DNA of 64,000 bases. Source: an uncultured Bacteroidales bacterium (lineage in GTDB: Bacteria; Bacteroidota; Bacteroidia; Bacteroidales; P3). The DNA lies in assembly GCA_944321735.1 (NCBI GenBank), contig CALUMK010000001.1:62001-126000 (forward strand), given 5' to 3'. A model generated the notes under the pieces. That model did not search any database. It was given only the letters and a program-made list of their open reading frames with translations, and was not told where the DNA came from. Position numbers and translations under genes: made by a program. This document shows, piece after piece, positions 9,177-17,616 of this stretch; the first letter of the stretch is position 1, and every line of letters begins with the position of its first letter.

Positions 9177-10664
9177 TTAGCGAGAGTATGTGGGATTAAG
9201 AGAGCTGTTTCCGGCGGATAGATAGAAATCATCTGCAATATGCAGGTTCTCACTGGCTCGTGTGACAGCCGTATATAGCCATTGGTAGTTTTTGCTGATA
9301 GGCTGACGGCTGAGAATCCGCGGAATATCTAGGAATACTTCTTTCCATTCACCCCCTTGTGCTTTATGGCAAGTGACCGCATATCCATATACGGCTCTGA
9401 GTGCATTCAAAAATGGATCTTTTAGCATCTGGTTATGAAACTCTTCCTTGTTTTTTTTAGGAGAGATTCCTATGTCCCTCATTCGAAGAAAGAAGTCGAT
9501 AAATAGGTGGGTCTGTTGCTCTTGGTTCAGATTGGTCCAGCCCTGAGTGCTTAAGATATTGGTAATGATGTATTGCGAGTATCTTTTTTTTGAAATCAGT
9601 TCTTCCACTTCTATGTAACGGAATGTGAGCCCTGCTTTTTGGATTTCTTTCCCGGTTTGGGTGACTTTGACCATGTCACCGTTCATTAGGCCGCTGATAT
9701 GGTTGTTCTGGGTGACGAGTAGCAGGTCGTTCACTTGGATTGTTTCTCCGTTGATACCTAACGCAGGACGGATTAATTGAGAAAGGGTCTGGCTCTGACG
9801 GTTGGATTGTGTAATCAAAATGGTTTCATCGTATCCATGTTGTTTGATTTCTTGGATATATGCTTGGATGAGGTCAGCCTGTGATGAATGTATTTTTATG
9901 TGCTTGAAGTTTTTAAGGGGGAATTTTCCCCAGTTGCATACTGGGGGATTTTTATAGAGAGATCGGAGTTTTTGGGAGGCAATAATGATATCGTTGGAAT
10001 CTTTTTGTCTGACAATTTCAGATAGTTCGGCATTGTTTACGGGCAGATGGTATTGTGCTTGGATGTAATCAGGGGTGAGGGCAGGGGAGTTTGAGGAATT
10101 GATGGGCGGTAGCTGGCAGATATCGCCGATAAAGATATATTTACCTTTTGGATTGAATGCGAACAGGTCTTGGAGTAGACAACCCGATCCGAAAACGGCT
10201 TGATGGACACCTTTGTCGGGCGTATCCGATATCATGGACGCTTCATCTATAATATAGAACCATTCTTCATTTCTTTCAGGCCATGGCAGGGGAGCAGCTT
10301 CGAAGACTAATAGGATTTGCCCGTGTTTGTCTGTTGGGAGGGTGTCATTATCTGCTAATTTCTCTAAGTCTTGGTTGAATCCGGTGAATGTGTACAAGAG
10401 GCTATGCACCGTTCTGCAAGATTCGCCGGTAGCGTTCTGGACAACCTTTGCTGCTCTTCCGGTAGAGGCAAGGAGCGTAAAGCTCTTTTTCTTGTTTTTG
10501 AGTTCCTTGATGATTTGTTTGGTCAAGGTTGTTTTCCCCGTCCCGGCTGAACCAGTCAGGATAAAGACTTTCGCATCAGGATTCTTGATGAATGCCTGGA
10601 TTTCTTTTATGGCTTTATCTTGAGACGGTGTCCATTCCATTTTTTTGTCTTTTGATTTCTCCAT
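9177..10664 (-). CDS. SF1B RecD/Dda-like helicase in the adaptation module
   Basis: 495-aa helicase. Walker A GSAGTGKTT (38-46), motif II IIDEAS (about 138-143), motif III GDICQLPP, motif V-like VTCHKAQGGEW and motif VI LYTAVTRASENL put it in the RecD2/Dda branch of superfamily 1, which moves 5' to 3' on single-stranded DNA. No long N-terminal RecD2 domain or nuclease domain is present, so it is Dda-sized. It starts 16 bp after the small CARF-like gene and ends 19 bp before cas1. It is not a core cas gene; lying between the signalling genes and cas1 it may open or process DNA during spacer capture, alone or with the primase-polymerase. Helicase identity is strong; the CRISPR role is inferred from position only. 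Confidence 0.9.
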   Translation of the reverse strand: MEKSKDKKMEWTPSQDKAIKEIQAFIKNPDAKVFILTGSAGTGKTTLTKQIIKELKNKKKSFTLLASTGRAAKVVQNATGESCRTVHSLLYTFTGFNQDLEKLADNDTLPTDKHGQILLVFEAAPLPWPERNEEWFYIIDEASMISDTPDKGVHQAVFGSGCLLQDLFAFNPKGKYIFIGDICQLPPINSSNSPALTPDYIQAQYHLPVNNAELSEIVRQKDSNDIIIASQKLRSLYKNPPVCNWGKFPLKNFKHIKIHSSQADLIQAYIQEIKQHGYDETILITQSNRQSQTLSQLIRPALGINGETIQVNDLLLVTQNNHISGLMNGDMVKVTQTGKEIQKAGLTFRYIEVEELISKKRYSQYIITNILSTQGWTNLNQEQQTHLFIDFFLRMRDIGISPKKNKEEFHNQMLKDPFLNALRAVYGYAVTCHKAQGGEWKEVFLDIPRILSRQPISKNYQWLYTAVTRASENLHIADDFYLSAGNSSLNPTYSR

Positions 10665-10680
10665 GATGATAGTTGTTTGC

Positions 10681-11040
10681 TTATTCGTATTGTCTGAAGC
10701 GGACGAATCGAAATGTCTTGATTGTTTTGTGATCGGGAAGTTCCGTTACCACTCGTTGTGCTGTAGAGGCTATGCAGGTATAGCCTTCTTTTTGAAGCCG
10801 TTTGAGGAGAGACATGGTTAATGTCATTTCCCCCATCAGATGGATGGTGGCTTGATCGATGCCAGCGATGGATTTGACTTTTCCCAAGTAAATGTCTGCC
10901 AATTGCCGGATGTATTCCTCGTTTTCGTTAGCATCCACATCAGGGAATGGCAAATCCACGATATTTCCGTATGTTGCAGCCGCTTGAATCTGTTCTGGTT
11001 GCCAAGCGGTAGATGGGTGGTTTGAGAGGTTGATTAGCAT
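10681..11040 (-). CDS. Small CRISPR-associated Rossmann-like protein, candidate ring nuclease (Csx15/Csx20-like)
   Basis: 119 aa. It begins with a short strand and turn (MLINLSNHPS), then WQPEQIQAA, DLPFPDVD, a central IHLMGEMT strand-turn, CIASTAQR, and ends FRFVRFRQYE. The layout of alternating strands and helices and the N-terminal motif resemble the small Csx15/Csx16/Csx20 group, several of which degrade cyclic tetra-adenylate. Its place directly after two cyclic-oligoadenylate effectors fits a signal off-switch. I am not sure which family it belongs to and no catalytic residue can be assigned. Alternative: an unrelated small CRISPR accessory protein. It starts 9 bp after the csx1 stop. 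Confidence 0.5.
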   Translation of the reverse strand: MLINLSNHPSTAWQPEQIQAAATYGNIVDLPFPDVDANENEEYIRQLADIYLGKVKSIAGIDQATIHLMGEMTLTMSLLKRLQKEGYTCIASTAQRVVTELPDHKTIKTFRFVRFRQYE

Positions 11041-11049
11041 ATATAATGG

Positions 11050-12390
11050 TTATAAAGTGGGGCGTTGTTCAGTTAGGATTTGTATGATGTCTGGATATGT
11101 TTTGGAAAATTGGTGTATTATGGTTCGTTCATCATAGGCTCCCTTTGCATGATTCAAGGAGTTTCGATTGTTCGTGAGTTGCTTGTATTGTTGATGTATT
11201 TGTTGCCTTTTAGGCCAGTTGAGGAGTTGTTTTGTAAGTCTTATATTTTTTGATAGGATCCCTGTGAAGTTCTCTGTCGCTACGTCGCTGTTGCTAATGG
11301 CTAAGAGAGAACTAGTGAAAGTTCTGCGATCTTTTTCTGATTCAAATGAAGTTCTAAAGCTCGCTAGGTGCTCGGTAAGTTGTTCACAGGTTATGGAAAT
11401 TATGTATTCTTGCGCCAAGGTGTATGCTTGAACAAGCATATTGTGTTTAAATGCTCGTTCGATAGCCATTTCGATATTGAGATTAGATGCCGATGGTTTG
11501 AATCTGAATAGCTCTGGTTCTATTTTTTTTAATAATTCTTTTTCGGCTGCATTAATATTCTCTCCATTTATGGCTGTATCGAACTGCTCTTGAATATTTT
11601 TGGCAAAGGTCCCTTGTTTGATATGTTGTATGTCGCAGATAGAAATATAACTATCAAGATTGTTAAGTTCTCTTTGTATGATTTTAATGGCTTCGTTGGT
11701 GCGTCTTTGTGCCTTTGTTTCTTTTCCTGAAAAGGAGAGGACATCCCCAATCCGGCCAATTTTTCCGAATTTGATGTAGTCATTAGCTGCATTGATGATG
11801 TCTTGCAAATGAATAATGCTACTGATGTCGATGACAGGTGCTTTTCGGTCTTTTATATCCATATTTTGTACCTTGAAAGCCGGACCTAGTGTTTCAAATG
11901 CTCCGTAAGAGATAGATGCGACGGTGATATTTTTTAAGCATTTTGCATAGTTGAATAATACTGTTGCCAATAGAGGAATTGAGCGGAATGCATGTGTCGC
12001 ATCAAAATAGATGATGTCTTTTTCCTCAAGGATGTTATAAAGACATTCGAAGATTTTCCAAATATCATTTTCTGTGAATCCTTCTGGAATTAGGATGGGA
12101 TGGACGATATCACAAACGGCTTTTTCTTTTAGAATGTGTTCTAATCCATAAGTGTCTTCTTCTGGTGTTTTTTCATCATATTTTTGTCCCTTGTCAATCC
12201 AGTTTCGGTTAAGTGATTCTTGTGTGTAGAAAATGAATATACGGTCATTTTCATCCCAATCATTGCAAAATTCATCAATTAAAGCTTCCTGGATGAAGCG
12301 TACAGGTTTTGAAATTTTCCCATTGATGATATAATGGGTTCTTATATAATTATTTGTTCCAAGAAAGGAGATGAAAACTTTTCTACTCAT
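11050..12390 (-). CDS. csx1: Csx1-type CARF-HEPN ribonuclease (DxTH family)
   Basis: 446 aa. The N-terminal CARF-type half starts MSRKVFISFLGTNNY and carries IYFDATHAFRSIPLL (Asp130-His133), a DxTHG-type motif with Ala in place of the usual Gly. The C-terminal half is helical and ends with the HEPN active-site motif R-x4-H, RNSLNH at 409-414. Proteins of this kind bind cyclic oligoadenylate made by Cas10 through CARF and then cut RNA non-specifically. It is the second CARF effector in the operon, 1 bp after the Can2-like gene. Both key motifs are intact, so activity is expected. The preferred ring size cannot be read from the sequence. Confidence 0.92.
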   Translation of the reverse strand: MSRKVFISFLGTNNYIRTHYIINGKISKPVRFIQEALIDEFCNDWDENDRIFIFYTQESLNRNWIDKGQKYDEKTPEEDTYGLEHILKEKAVCDIVHPILIPEGFTENDIWKIFECLYNILEEKDIIYFDATHAFRSIPLLATVLFNYAKCLKNITVASISYGAFETLGPAFKVQNMDIKDRKAPVIDISSIIHLQDIINAANDYIKFGKIGRIGDVLSFSGKETKAQRRTNEAIKIIQRELNNLDSYISICDIQHIKQGTFAKNIQEQFDTAINGENINAAEKELLKKIEPELFRFKPSASNLNIEMAIERAFKHNMLVQAYTLAQEYIISITCEQLTEHLASFRTSFESEKDRRTFTSSLLAISNSDVATENFTGILSKNIRLTKQLLNWPKRQQIHQQYKQLTNNRNSLNHAKGAYDERTIIHQFSKTYPDIIQILTEQRPTL

Positions 12391-12391
12391 T

Positions 12392-13516
12392 TTATGCGTT
12401 GATATTAAAAAAGTTATTGTTTAGAAGGTTGAATAGTGCTTGTTTTGCAATGGAATCGGATGTATACTCTTCGAATGAAAATGTTAGAATTTTGTTGTCT
12501 CTACATTTTTCTAGTGCATTGTCTTTTATTCTTTTTTCTGTAATAAAAAGTGTTTTGCAGCCTTTTCCTCCATAGTTCTCACTGGCACTTTTGAACTTGT
12601 CAATGTCTGTGTTGTCTTCTATTTGGGTTTTGCATTCTACAAATAAGAGTTTGATACCAGTATCAACAATGATATCGATTTCATTTTTTGCAGAGGCGTT
12701 TGCATACGGGAAGACACAATTTGTCCAGATTGTTTTTGCTTGATTCCATGTTGATAGAATTTGTGCCACTTTGTATTCAAACCAGCCGGCTTTTAATAAC
12801 AACTGCCTGACATGAGGAGATTTGAGGGTGTGGCGGAGGTCTTCTCGTGCCGAAGTTATTTGTATGTCAAATGATTTTTCGGTTTTGTTCCATCGTAGGA
12901 ATGATTTGTTGGGAAGAGAAAATTCCGTTGTGCCCGTTTGATTTCGGGCAAGTGCAACTAGTCTGAAGAAGTTGTTGGTATTGACATGAATTAATTCTGT
13001 AATTTGCATTACGACTCTGCTGTCTTCGGGGGCGAAGTCTTTAAAATCAATGTATTGTGTTGGGGGAAGGGTTCCTTGTAGATAGAATAAGGTCTTCATA
13101 TCAGGAAACAAGGTTTTCTCCTCTTCCATAGATGAGTAATTCCAAAGAATGTTATTTTGGTCAATGTAGAATATTGTGGTATTGTTTTGTTTACAGAATT
13201 GGATGCCGAATAGGTATGTCCATGATTTTGGTCCACTTGTAATATTGAGCGAGATATCATCATTGGCATGGGCTGCTGATAGCTTTGTGGCTATTTCTTG
13301 AATCATGTGCGGGTCGGTGGGTGATAGCGAAATCGTTTCTACGGATGGCATTTTTTGCTGATTGAATGTTTGTTCAATGGCCTTTTTTATGCGATGTAGA
13401 ATATCCTCGCTCTGTTTTGAGTATATAAAGATGATTTTATTAGGATTTGTGGCTGTAATTCCTTGGTATACAGGAATGGGTTGCCCTCCAACAAATGTGA
13501 TGTGTATTCTGCTCAT
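12392..13516 (-). CDS. Can2/Card1-like CARF nuclease (PD-(D/E)xK)
   Basis: 374 aa, close to Card1/Can2 (about 370). The N-terminal CARF domain begins SRIHITFVGGQ and has LNITSGPKSW near 90-99, where the ligand is held in the family. The C-terminal nuclease domain shows Glu248 in GWFEYKVAQ, Asp281 in NEIDIIVD and the ExK of LFVECKTQ (Glu294, Lys296), the PD-(D/E)xK set. Such enzymes are switched on by cyclic tetra-adenylate to nick DNA and/or cut RNA. I chose ATG at 13516: it overlaps the csm5 stop as ATGA and gives a clean CARF start, whereas the in-frame Met at 13573 adds 19 residues inside csm5. Confidence 0.88.
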   Translation of the reverse strand: MSRIHITFVGGQPIPVYQGITATNPNKIIFIYSKQSEDILHRIKKAIEQTFNQQKMPSVETISLSPTDPHMIQEIATKLSAAHANDDISLNITSGPKSWTYLFGIQFCKQNNTTIFYIDQNNILWNYSSMEEEKTLFPDMKTLFYLQGTLPPTQYIDFKDFAPEDSRVVMQITELIHVNTNNFFRLVALARNQTGTTEFSLPNKSFLRWNKTEKSFDIQITSAREDLRHTLKSPHVRQLLLKAGWFEYKVAQILSTWNQAKTIWTNCVFPYANASAKNEIDIIVDTGIKLLFVECKTQIEDNTDIDKFKSASENYGGKGCKTLFITEKRIKDNALEKCRDNKILTFSFEEYTSDSIAKQALFNLLNNNFFNINA

Positions 13517-15480
13517 TGTTGTTCTGAAAATAAGTTGTTGTATATCTCTTCCGCTTTGTCTTTTCCAATCCATCTTGCAATATTTTTTTGCCAGATACTA
13601 TTGGAATCGTTAAACTCATTCCACGATTTTTTATCTCGTGGTTTGGCCTGCTTGTAGAGACGAATGAGTGCGGTTTGCAGAATGTCTGTTTGGCTTTCTG
13701 GTATTCGTTCCAGTTTCTGCTTTTTTAGATAGTCATTGATTCTATCTTTGGCAGTGTTAAAATTGTTGACTTTGTACTCATCATTAGCATTTTTTTCCTC
13801 TAAGAAACTGAGGCCGAAAACAGCGCTTTTGGCTCTATTTATTCTCGTTTCCAATTGCTTGTGTTCATCCTTCGCAGGAAACAGTTCTCTGGCTGCTTCG
13901 CATTTTTTTGTTGCTAAATTGTAATCTTCATTCGAGATGGCTTTTTCTCCTTCTTCGAGTAGCTTTTCGTAAATGTTTTGTTTTAAATCTGCTAATTGCT
14001 CTCCGTTCGGATTAATTTCTTGGGCATCGATGAAGTTGCGTAGGGCACTTTCGGAATCATTCTGCAAAATAGCCTCGTTTGCGGTCTTTATTGAGGCTTT
14101 GTATTTTTCCGCTTTTTCTTGGTACGCTCTTTCTATTCGCTGAATTTCTTGTAAGCCGGATTGGACTTTTTGTAATAATTCCTCATATTCAGCTTCTTTC
14201 TCTGCTTTCAAAGTTTCAGAATACAGATTGAATCCCTTTAACGTATCTTCCGCTTCTTTGTATTGATTCTGCTGAGTGAGGCTTTCCGCTCTGTGTAGCA
14301 AGGTTTTTATTTGGTTTCTTTGTGCATTCAGCTGCCGCTCCTCATTCTTTTGAGCTATGGTTTTGTTTCTTTTTTGGATTTCGGATTCGCTGAGGCATTT
14401 TAATTTGACAAATCCCATGAGAGAGAATGTATTGTCTCCATAGATGGCAATCTTTCTGGATTTTGGATTGGCATCTCGATTCCTTTTCCTATCAAGTGGT
14501 GCTTTAGTGTAATCATTGAATTGCCAATCTCCGGTAATGGAGTGGAAGCCGCTTCCTGCAGCCATTTTTATGATGCAGGAAGTGTTCGTGCTGAGGCATG
14601 CTTTTGTTTGTTGTAGGATTGCCTTAAGAGAATCAATTATTTCTTCTGCGTGTTCACTTTGGGAAAATTTTTGGAAGAAAGCAATCTCCTTTTCAATGTA
14701 GCCCTTGGAGTCCTGGTTGATTCGTGCAAAGAGGTTTTGTATATCGAGAACATCGTTCTTGCGGATTTGAAGAGGGTCGGGGCGTGTTAGGCTTGCATTC
14801 AGTTTTTTGTATCCGCTTGTTGATGACATGATAGACGCATAGCCTTTTTCTCCCGGCATGATGCATTCATAGATGGTGTTGAATCCGGTAGGCTTATAAG
14901 TGCGTTTTGTCTCATTTCGCTCATGTTTCCAACCGCCTTCCCATGTTGTGTCTTGGAGGTGATGCAGGTTGAAGATTTTGGTATTGACAAGCTCGTTTCT
15001 TTCAAACTCCGCATCACTGATTTTGATGAAGCGCATGAAGTTTTCTCCTTGCGACGTTTTTCCAAAGACATCGCTGCCGTCTTTTTCTTTTCCCCCTAGA
15101 TATTTGTATATGTGCGACCTGATGGATCCTTTTAATGAACTTCCCGGAATGAGAGGATTGTTGGATAATTCGTTCTTGATGCAGGCTTTTATAGGATTTG
15201 TTGTAGATGCAGGTAAAGGAATTACTAAGTCTGATATGGATTTTAGGCTATCGCCCAAAAGATTCGCCAAGGCTTTGCTGTTGTGCTCGGCTATGTACGT
15301 TGTGATGGTGTTGATATCAAACCCATGCTCGATTATTTTCTGTAGGCTGATTTTGTAGATTTTATCATTTTTGATGATAAAATCTACGCCTTCAACCCAA
15401 TCTTTTTCGGCTCCGGCACCAATGCAGACAGGCGTGAGAACTTCTATTTCTATTTCGTATTTTTGATTTATTGTATCCAT
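13513..15480 (-). CDS. csm5: Csm5 RAMP protein with long helical C-terminal extension
   Basis: Residues 1-362 are a Csm5-type RAMP: an N-terminal strand with TPVCIGAG and GVDFII, the conserved IPGSSLKGSIRSHIYKYL (111-128), and a glycine loop GSGFHSITGDW (309-319). Csm5 caps the 3' end of the crRNA in the Csm complex. Residues 363-655 are extra: Lys/Glu-rich, helical, with TPR-like repeats (LTQQNQYKEAEDTLKGFNLY, NEDYNLATKKCEAARELFP). Typical Csm5 is 340-400 aa, so this one is nearly doubled. It starts 3 bp after csm4 and overlaps the next gene by 4 bp. The extension could bind a partner such as a nuclease that trims crRNA; that is inference. Confidence 0.92.
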   Translation of the reverse strand: MDTINQKYEIEIEVLTPVCIGAGAEKDWVEGVDFIIKNDKIYKISLQKIIEHGFDINTITTYIAEHNSKALANLLGDSLKSISDLVIPLPASTTNPIKACIKNELSNNPLIPGSSLKGSIRSHIYKYLGGKEKDGSDVFGKTSQGENFMRFIKISDAEFERNELVNTKIFNLHHLQDTTWEGGWKHERNETKRTYKPTGFNTIYECIMPGEKGYASIMSSTSGYKKLNASLTRPDPLQIRKNDVLDIQNLFARINQDSKGYIEKEIAFFQKFSQSEHAEEIIDSLKAILQQTKACLSTNTSCIIKMAAGSGFHSITGDWQFNDYTKAPLDRKRNRDANPKSRKIAIYGDNTFSLMGFVKLKCLSESEIQKRNKTIAQKNEERQLNAQRNQIKTLLHRAESLTQQNQYKEAEDTLKGFNLYSETLKAEKEAEYEELLQKVQSGLQEIQRIERAYQEKAEKYKASIKTANEAILQNDSESALRNFIDAQEINPNGEQLADLKQNIYEKLLEEGEKAISNEDYNLATKKCEAARELFPAKDEHKQLETRINRAKSAVFGLSFLEEKNANDEYKVNNFNTAKDRINDYLKKQKLERIPESQTDILQTALIRLYKQAKPRDKKSWNEFNDSNSIWQKNIARWIGKDKAEEIYNNLFSEQQ

Positions 15481-15483
15481 GTC

Positions 15484-16482
15484 TTAAATATTGATGGGTA
15501 AGAATAATGCGCGTCCACTTCTCCATATAGGATGGGGAATTGGCTGCATGTTGATTTCGGATAAATCGGGAGCCAAGTTAACGATACGTCCTGAGCATTC
15601 AGCTTGCTGCATTTCCTTGGCAAATACCGATCCGGGAAGGAATGCGTGAATGAAATTTTTGCGTATGCCTGTGTATGCGGTATCTGTTATCCATCCACCT
15701 CGACGAGAGAAATCATATGCTACATTTTTTCCAGATAGCAATTGTTCTAATTGGTTTTTATTTTCGGGAATGAACATGGAGAGATTTAGTGCATGGCTTC
15801 CGTTCTGAGGTATATCGAGTTCGATAGCGGCTTTCTCAAATTCAAAGTAACCATTTCCTACGTTCCTATCGGTTCCGATGCCTTCTTGGGATAGTATTCC
15901 TATGCCTTGATCCAGAAGTCGGGTGTCTCCCACGGCTAAGAAAAAGAGGCCGGAATAGTCAGTGAAGAAGAGTCTTTCCATATAGAAAGGAGTTGCATCT
16001 TCCATTCCGGTTCTGCTCACGCTAACTCTGGGCGATATTTGGCGTTGGATAAAGTCGGTCGGGATAGATTCTTTTGACAGGTATGTGGATTGAATGTAGT
16101 CACAATCTGTCTCGGATTGAATCGGACTTTGCCCGAAAAGAATCTTCTCAAAAAAGGCTGCATCTATCCATTGCATTTTTTTTACCTGTTTGGCTTTGGA
16201 CAAATCCTTGAGTTTGGGTAATTTTTGATTCAAAGGTTTAGGAAAGAAATATATCGGCTTGCTTTCTCTGTCTTTTTGGTAGTATGGAAAAAGGGACGAA
16301 CAGGTGAAACCGAGGTCTCCATTTTGCGGAATGGTCGTTCCGGTTTTTGCCAAGCAGGCGGTGAGAGCCGCCTGCAAGGTGTCTGACTGTATGCTAAGGA
16401 GGCTGCTTCCATAATCCTCCCGATTGTCTCCTATATGGACGGGAGTCGTGAAATGCAGTCTGTATGTTGTGAAAGTTGCCAT
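15484..16482 (-). CDS. csm4: Csm4 RAMP protein
   Basis: 332 aa. Csm4 holds the 5' handle of the crRNA and bridges Cas10 to the Csm3 backbone. The N-terminal strand and loop YRLHFTTPVHIGDNREDYG, followed by LLSIQSDTLQAAL, match the Csm4 RAMP start, and the glycine-rich loop EGIGTDRNVGNGYFEF comes near residue 206. Length is typical. It lies between csm3 (7 bp gap) and csm5 (3 bp gap), in the standard csm order. A second glycine-rich pattern toward the C-terminus (FSRRGGWITDTAYTGIRK) agrees with the duplicated ferredoxin-like fold. No key feature seems missing. Confidence 0.93.
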   Translation of the reverse strand: MATFTTYRLHFTTPVHIGDNREDYGSSLLSIQSDTLQAALTACLAKTGTTIPQNGDLGFTCSSLFPYYQKDRESKPIYFFPKPLNQKLPKLKDLSKAKQVKKMQWIDAAFFEKILFGQSPIQSETDCDYIQSTYLSKESIPTDFIQRQISPRVSVSRTGMEDATPFYMERLFFTDYSGLFFLAVGDTRLLDQGIGILSQEGIGTDRNVGNGYFEFEKAAIELDIPQNGSHALNLSMFIPENKNQLEQLLSGKNVAYDFSRRGGWITDTAYTGIRKNFIHAFLPGSVFAKEMQQAECSGRIVNLAPDLSEINMQPIPHPIWRSGRALFLPINI

Positions 16483-16489
16483 GATTCTA

Positions 16490-17146
16490 TTATTTTTCTA
16501 TTTGACAATCCACCATTTGCCAGTGGGTGGATTCATCGGCGCATTGAAAAGTTAGCGGTGAAAATTTGATTTGTCCGTAGCCACGGCTTCCGTTACCACC
16601 TAAGTAGTCGTTTTCTAAGGCGCGAATGCCTTTTTCTAGTAAGTCTATTAGTTCTTTTTCATTGTCCGAATTCCATACATTGATAATGAATTCCGCGTCA
16701 AACGATACTCCGGCAGGTATTCGTTCTGTTTGGCGTGGATGTTCAGCAGTCCCTTTTACACGGTCAATAACATTTTCCCATTTGCCTTCAGTATATGCCA
16801 TGTCAAGATTTGTACAATTTTCTAGCATTTGGATTGAAGTTTCTTGTAAGTAGGCATCGCGGAAAATGATTTTAGAGGGTTGATTCGTTTTTGAAAAGCC
16901 AAATAGCTTATTAATACTATCTGATGCACCAACAGTTGCTGCTCCGTTTATTTGCTCTAAAAGGCAACGCATTTTTCCTTTGAGTGAGCTTCCTGGAATG
17001 TAGGGTTGGTTGTTTTGTGTCGCTAATTTGATGACGGGATTATCTATTCCTCCAATCTCAACATTGTCACTATTTCCGCCAATATGTAATCCGGAGAGTA
17101 AAGAGATAACTGTTTGTATCTTTATTTTTTTTACTAGCTTTTCCAT
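16490..17146 (-). CDS. csm3: Csm3 backbone RAMP and target RNA nuclease
   Basis: 218 aa, the normal size for Csm3, which forms the filament along the crRNA and cuts target RNA every 6 nt. LSGLHIGGNSDNVEIGGIDN holds Asp35 in the IGGIDNPVIK loop, the position of the catalytic Asp (Asp33 in the Streptococcus thermophilus protein). YIPGSSLKGKMRCLLEQ (49-65) is the RAMP signature and GGNGSRGYGQIKF the C-terminal glycine loop. With the Asp present, RNA cleavage is expected to be active. It lies 31 bp after csm2. Confidence 0.96.
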   Translation of the reverse strand: MEKLVKKIKIQTVISLLSGLHIGGNSDNVEIGGIDNPVIKLATQNNQPYIPGSSLKGKMRCLLEQINGAATVGASDSINKLFGFSKTNQPSKIIFRDAYLQETSIQMLENCTNLDMAYTEGKWENVIDRVKGTAEHPRQTERIPAGVSFDAEFIINVWNSDNEKELIDLLEKGIRALENDYLGGNGSRGYGQIKFSPLTFQCADESTHWQMVDCQIEK

Positions 17147-17177
17147 TTGATTTCATGTTTATGTAATTGTTATACAA

Positions 17178-17597
17178 TTAGTTTTCGTATGCTTTGTGGT
17201 ATGCAACGATGGATTCAAAGAATTTGATGAAATTCCTAAAACTCATTTCATCGCTCACCATGTCAATAGCACTGGATAATACGATATAGAAGTCTTTTAT
17301 CTTTGGATTCTTTCCTTGAGCACGGCCTACAGCATAGGCTAATTTGGGTTTTAGCAGAATGAAGTCTGTCGGATTATATCCCTTTTGTTGTTGGCGTTTT
17401 ACTTCTCCAAAGAATTTTCGAAGCTGATTGGTTGTCATCTTCTCTCTGACAGTCTGATCCCTATTGGGATTTTTGGGATTGGGGACAGTGTCATCTTGCG
17501 CCAAATGTTTTCCAAAACGTTCTGCAAAATCTACTGTTTTCGCAGTGATTTTATCTCGAATCTCTGATTCGGGGATTTTTTCATTCCATGTAGCCAT
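17178..17597 (-). CDS. csm2: Csm2 small subunit
   Basis: 139 aa, mostly helical and basic, as expected for the Csm2 small subunit that lines the belly of the complex along the target RNA. Recognisable pieces are TNQLRKFFGEVKRQQQKGY, LLKPKLAYAVGR and the C-terminal FRNFIKFFESIVAYHKAY, all typical of Csm2. It lies between cas10 (19 bp gap) and csm3. This gene marks the system as III-A rather than III-B, which would carry Cmr5. Confidence 0.93.
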   Translation of the reverse strand: MATWNEKIPESEIRDKITAKTVDFAERFGKHLAQDDTVPNPKNPNRDQTVREKMTTNQLRKFFGEVKRQQQKGYNPTDFILLKPKLAYAVGRAQGKNPKIKDFYIVLSSAIDMVSDEMSFRNFIKFFESIVAYHKAYEN

Positions 17598-17616
17598 TTT
17601 GTTTGTTTTTAGTATG

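Noticed and set aside
9158..9253. Longer start for Cas1
   Set aside because: Adds 32 residues unlike Cas1 and overlaps the helicase gene; the start at 9157 fits the family and the operon spacing.
13513..17597. Type III-B or III-D assignment
   Set aside because: The order csm2-csm3-csm4-csm5 with an HD- and GGDD-containing Cas10 and no Cmr1/Cmr5/Csx10 fits III-A.
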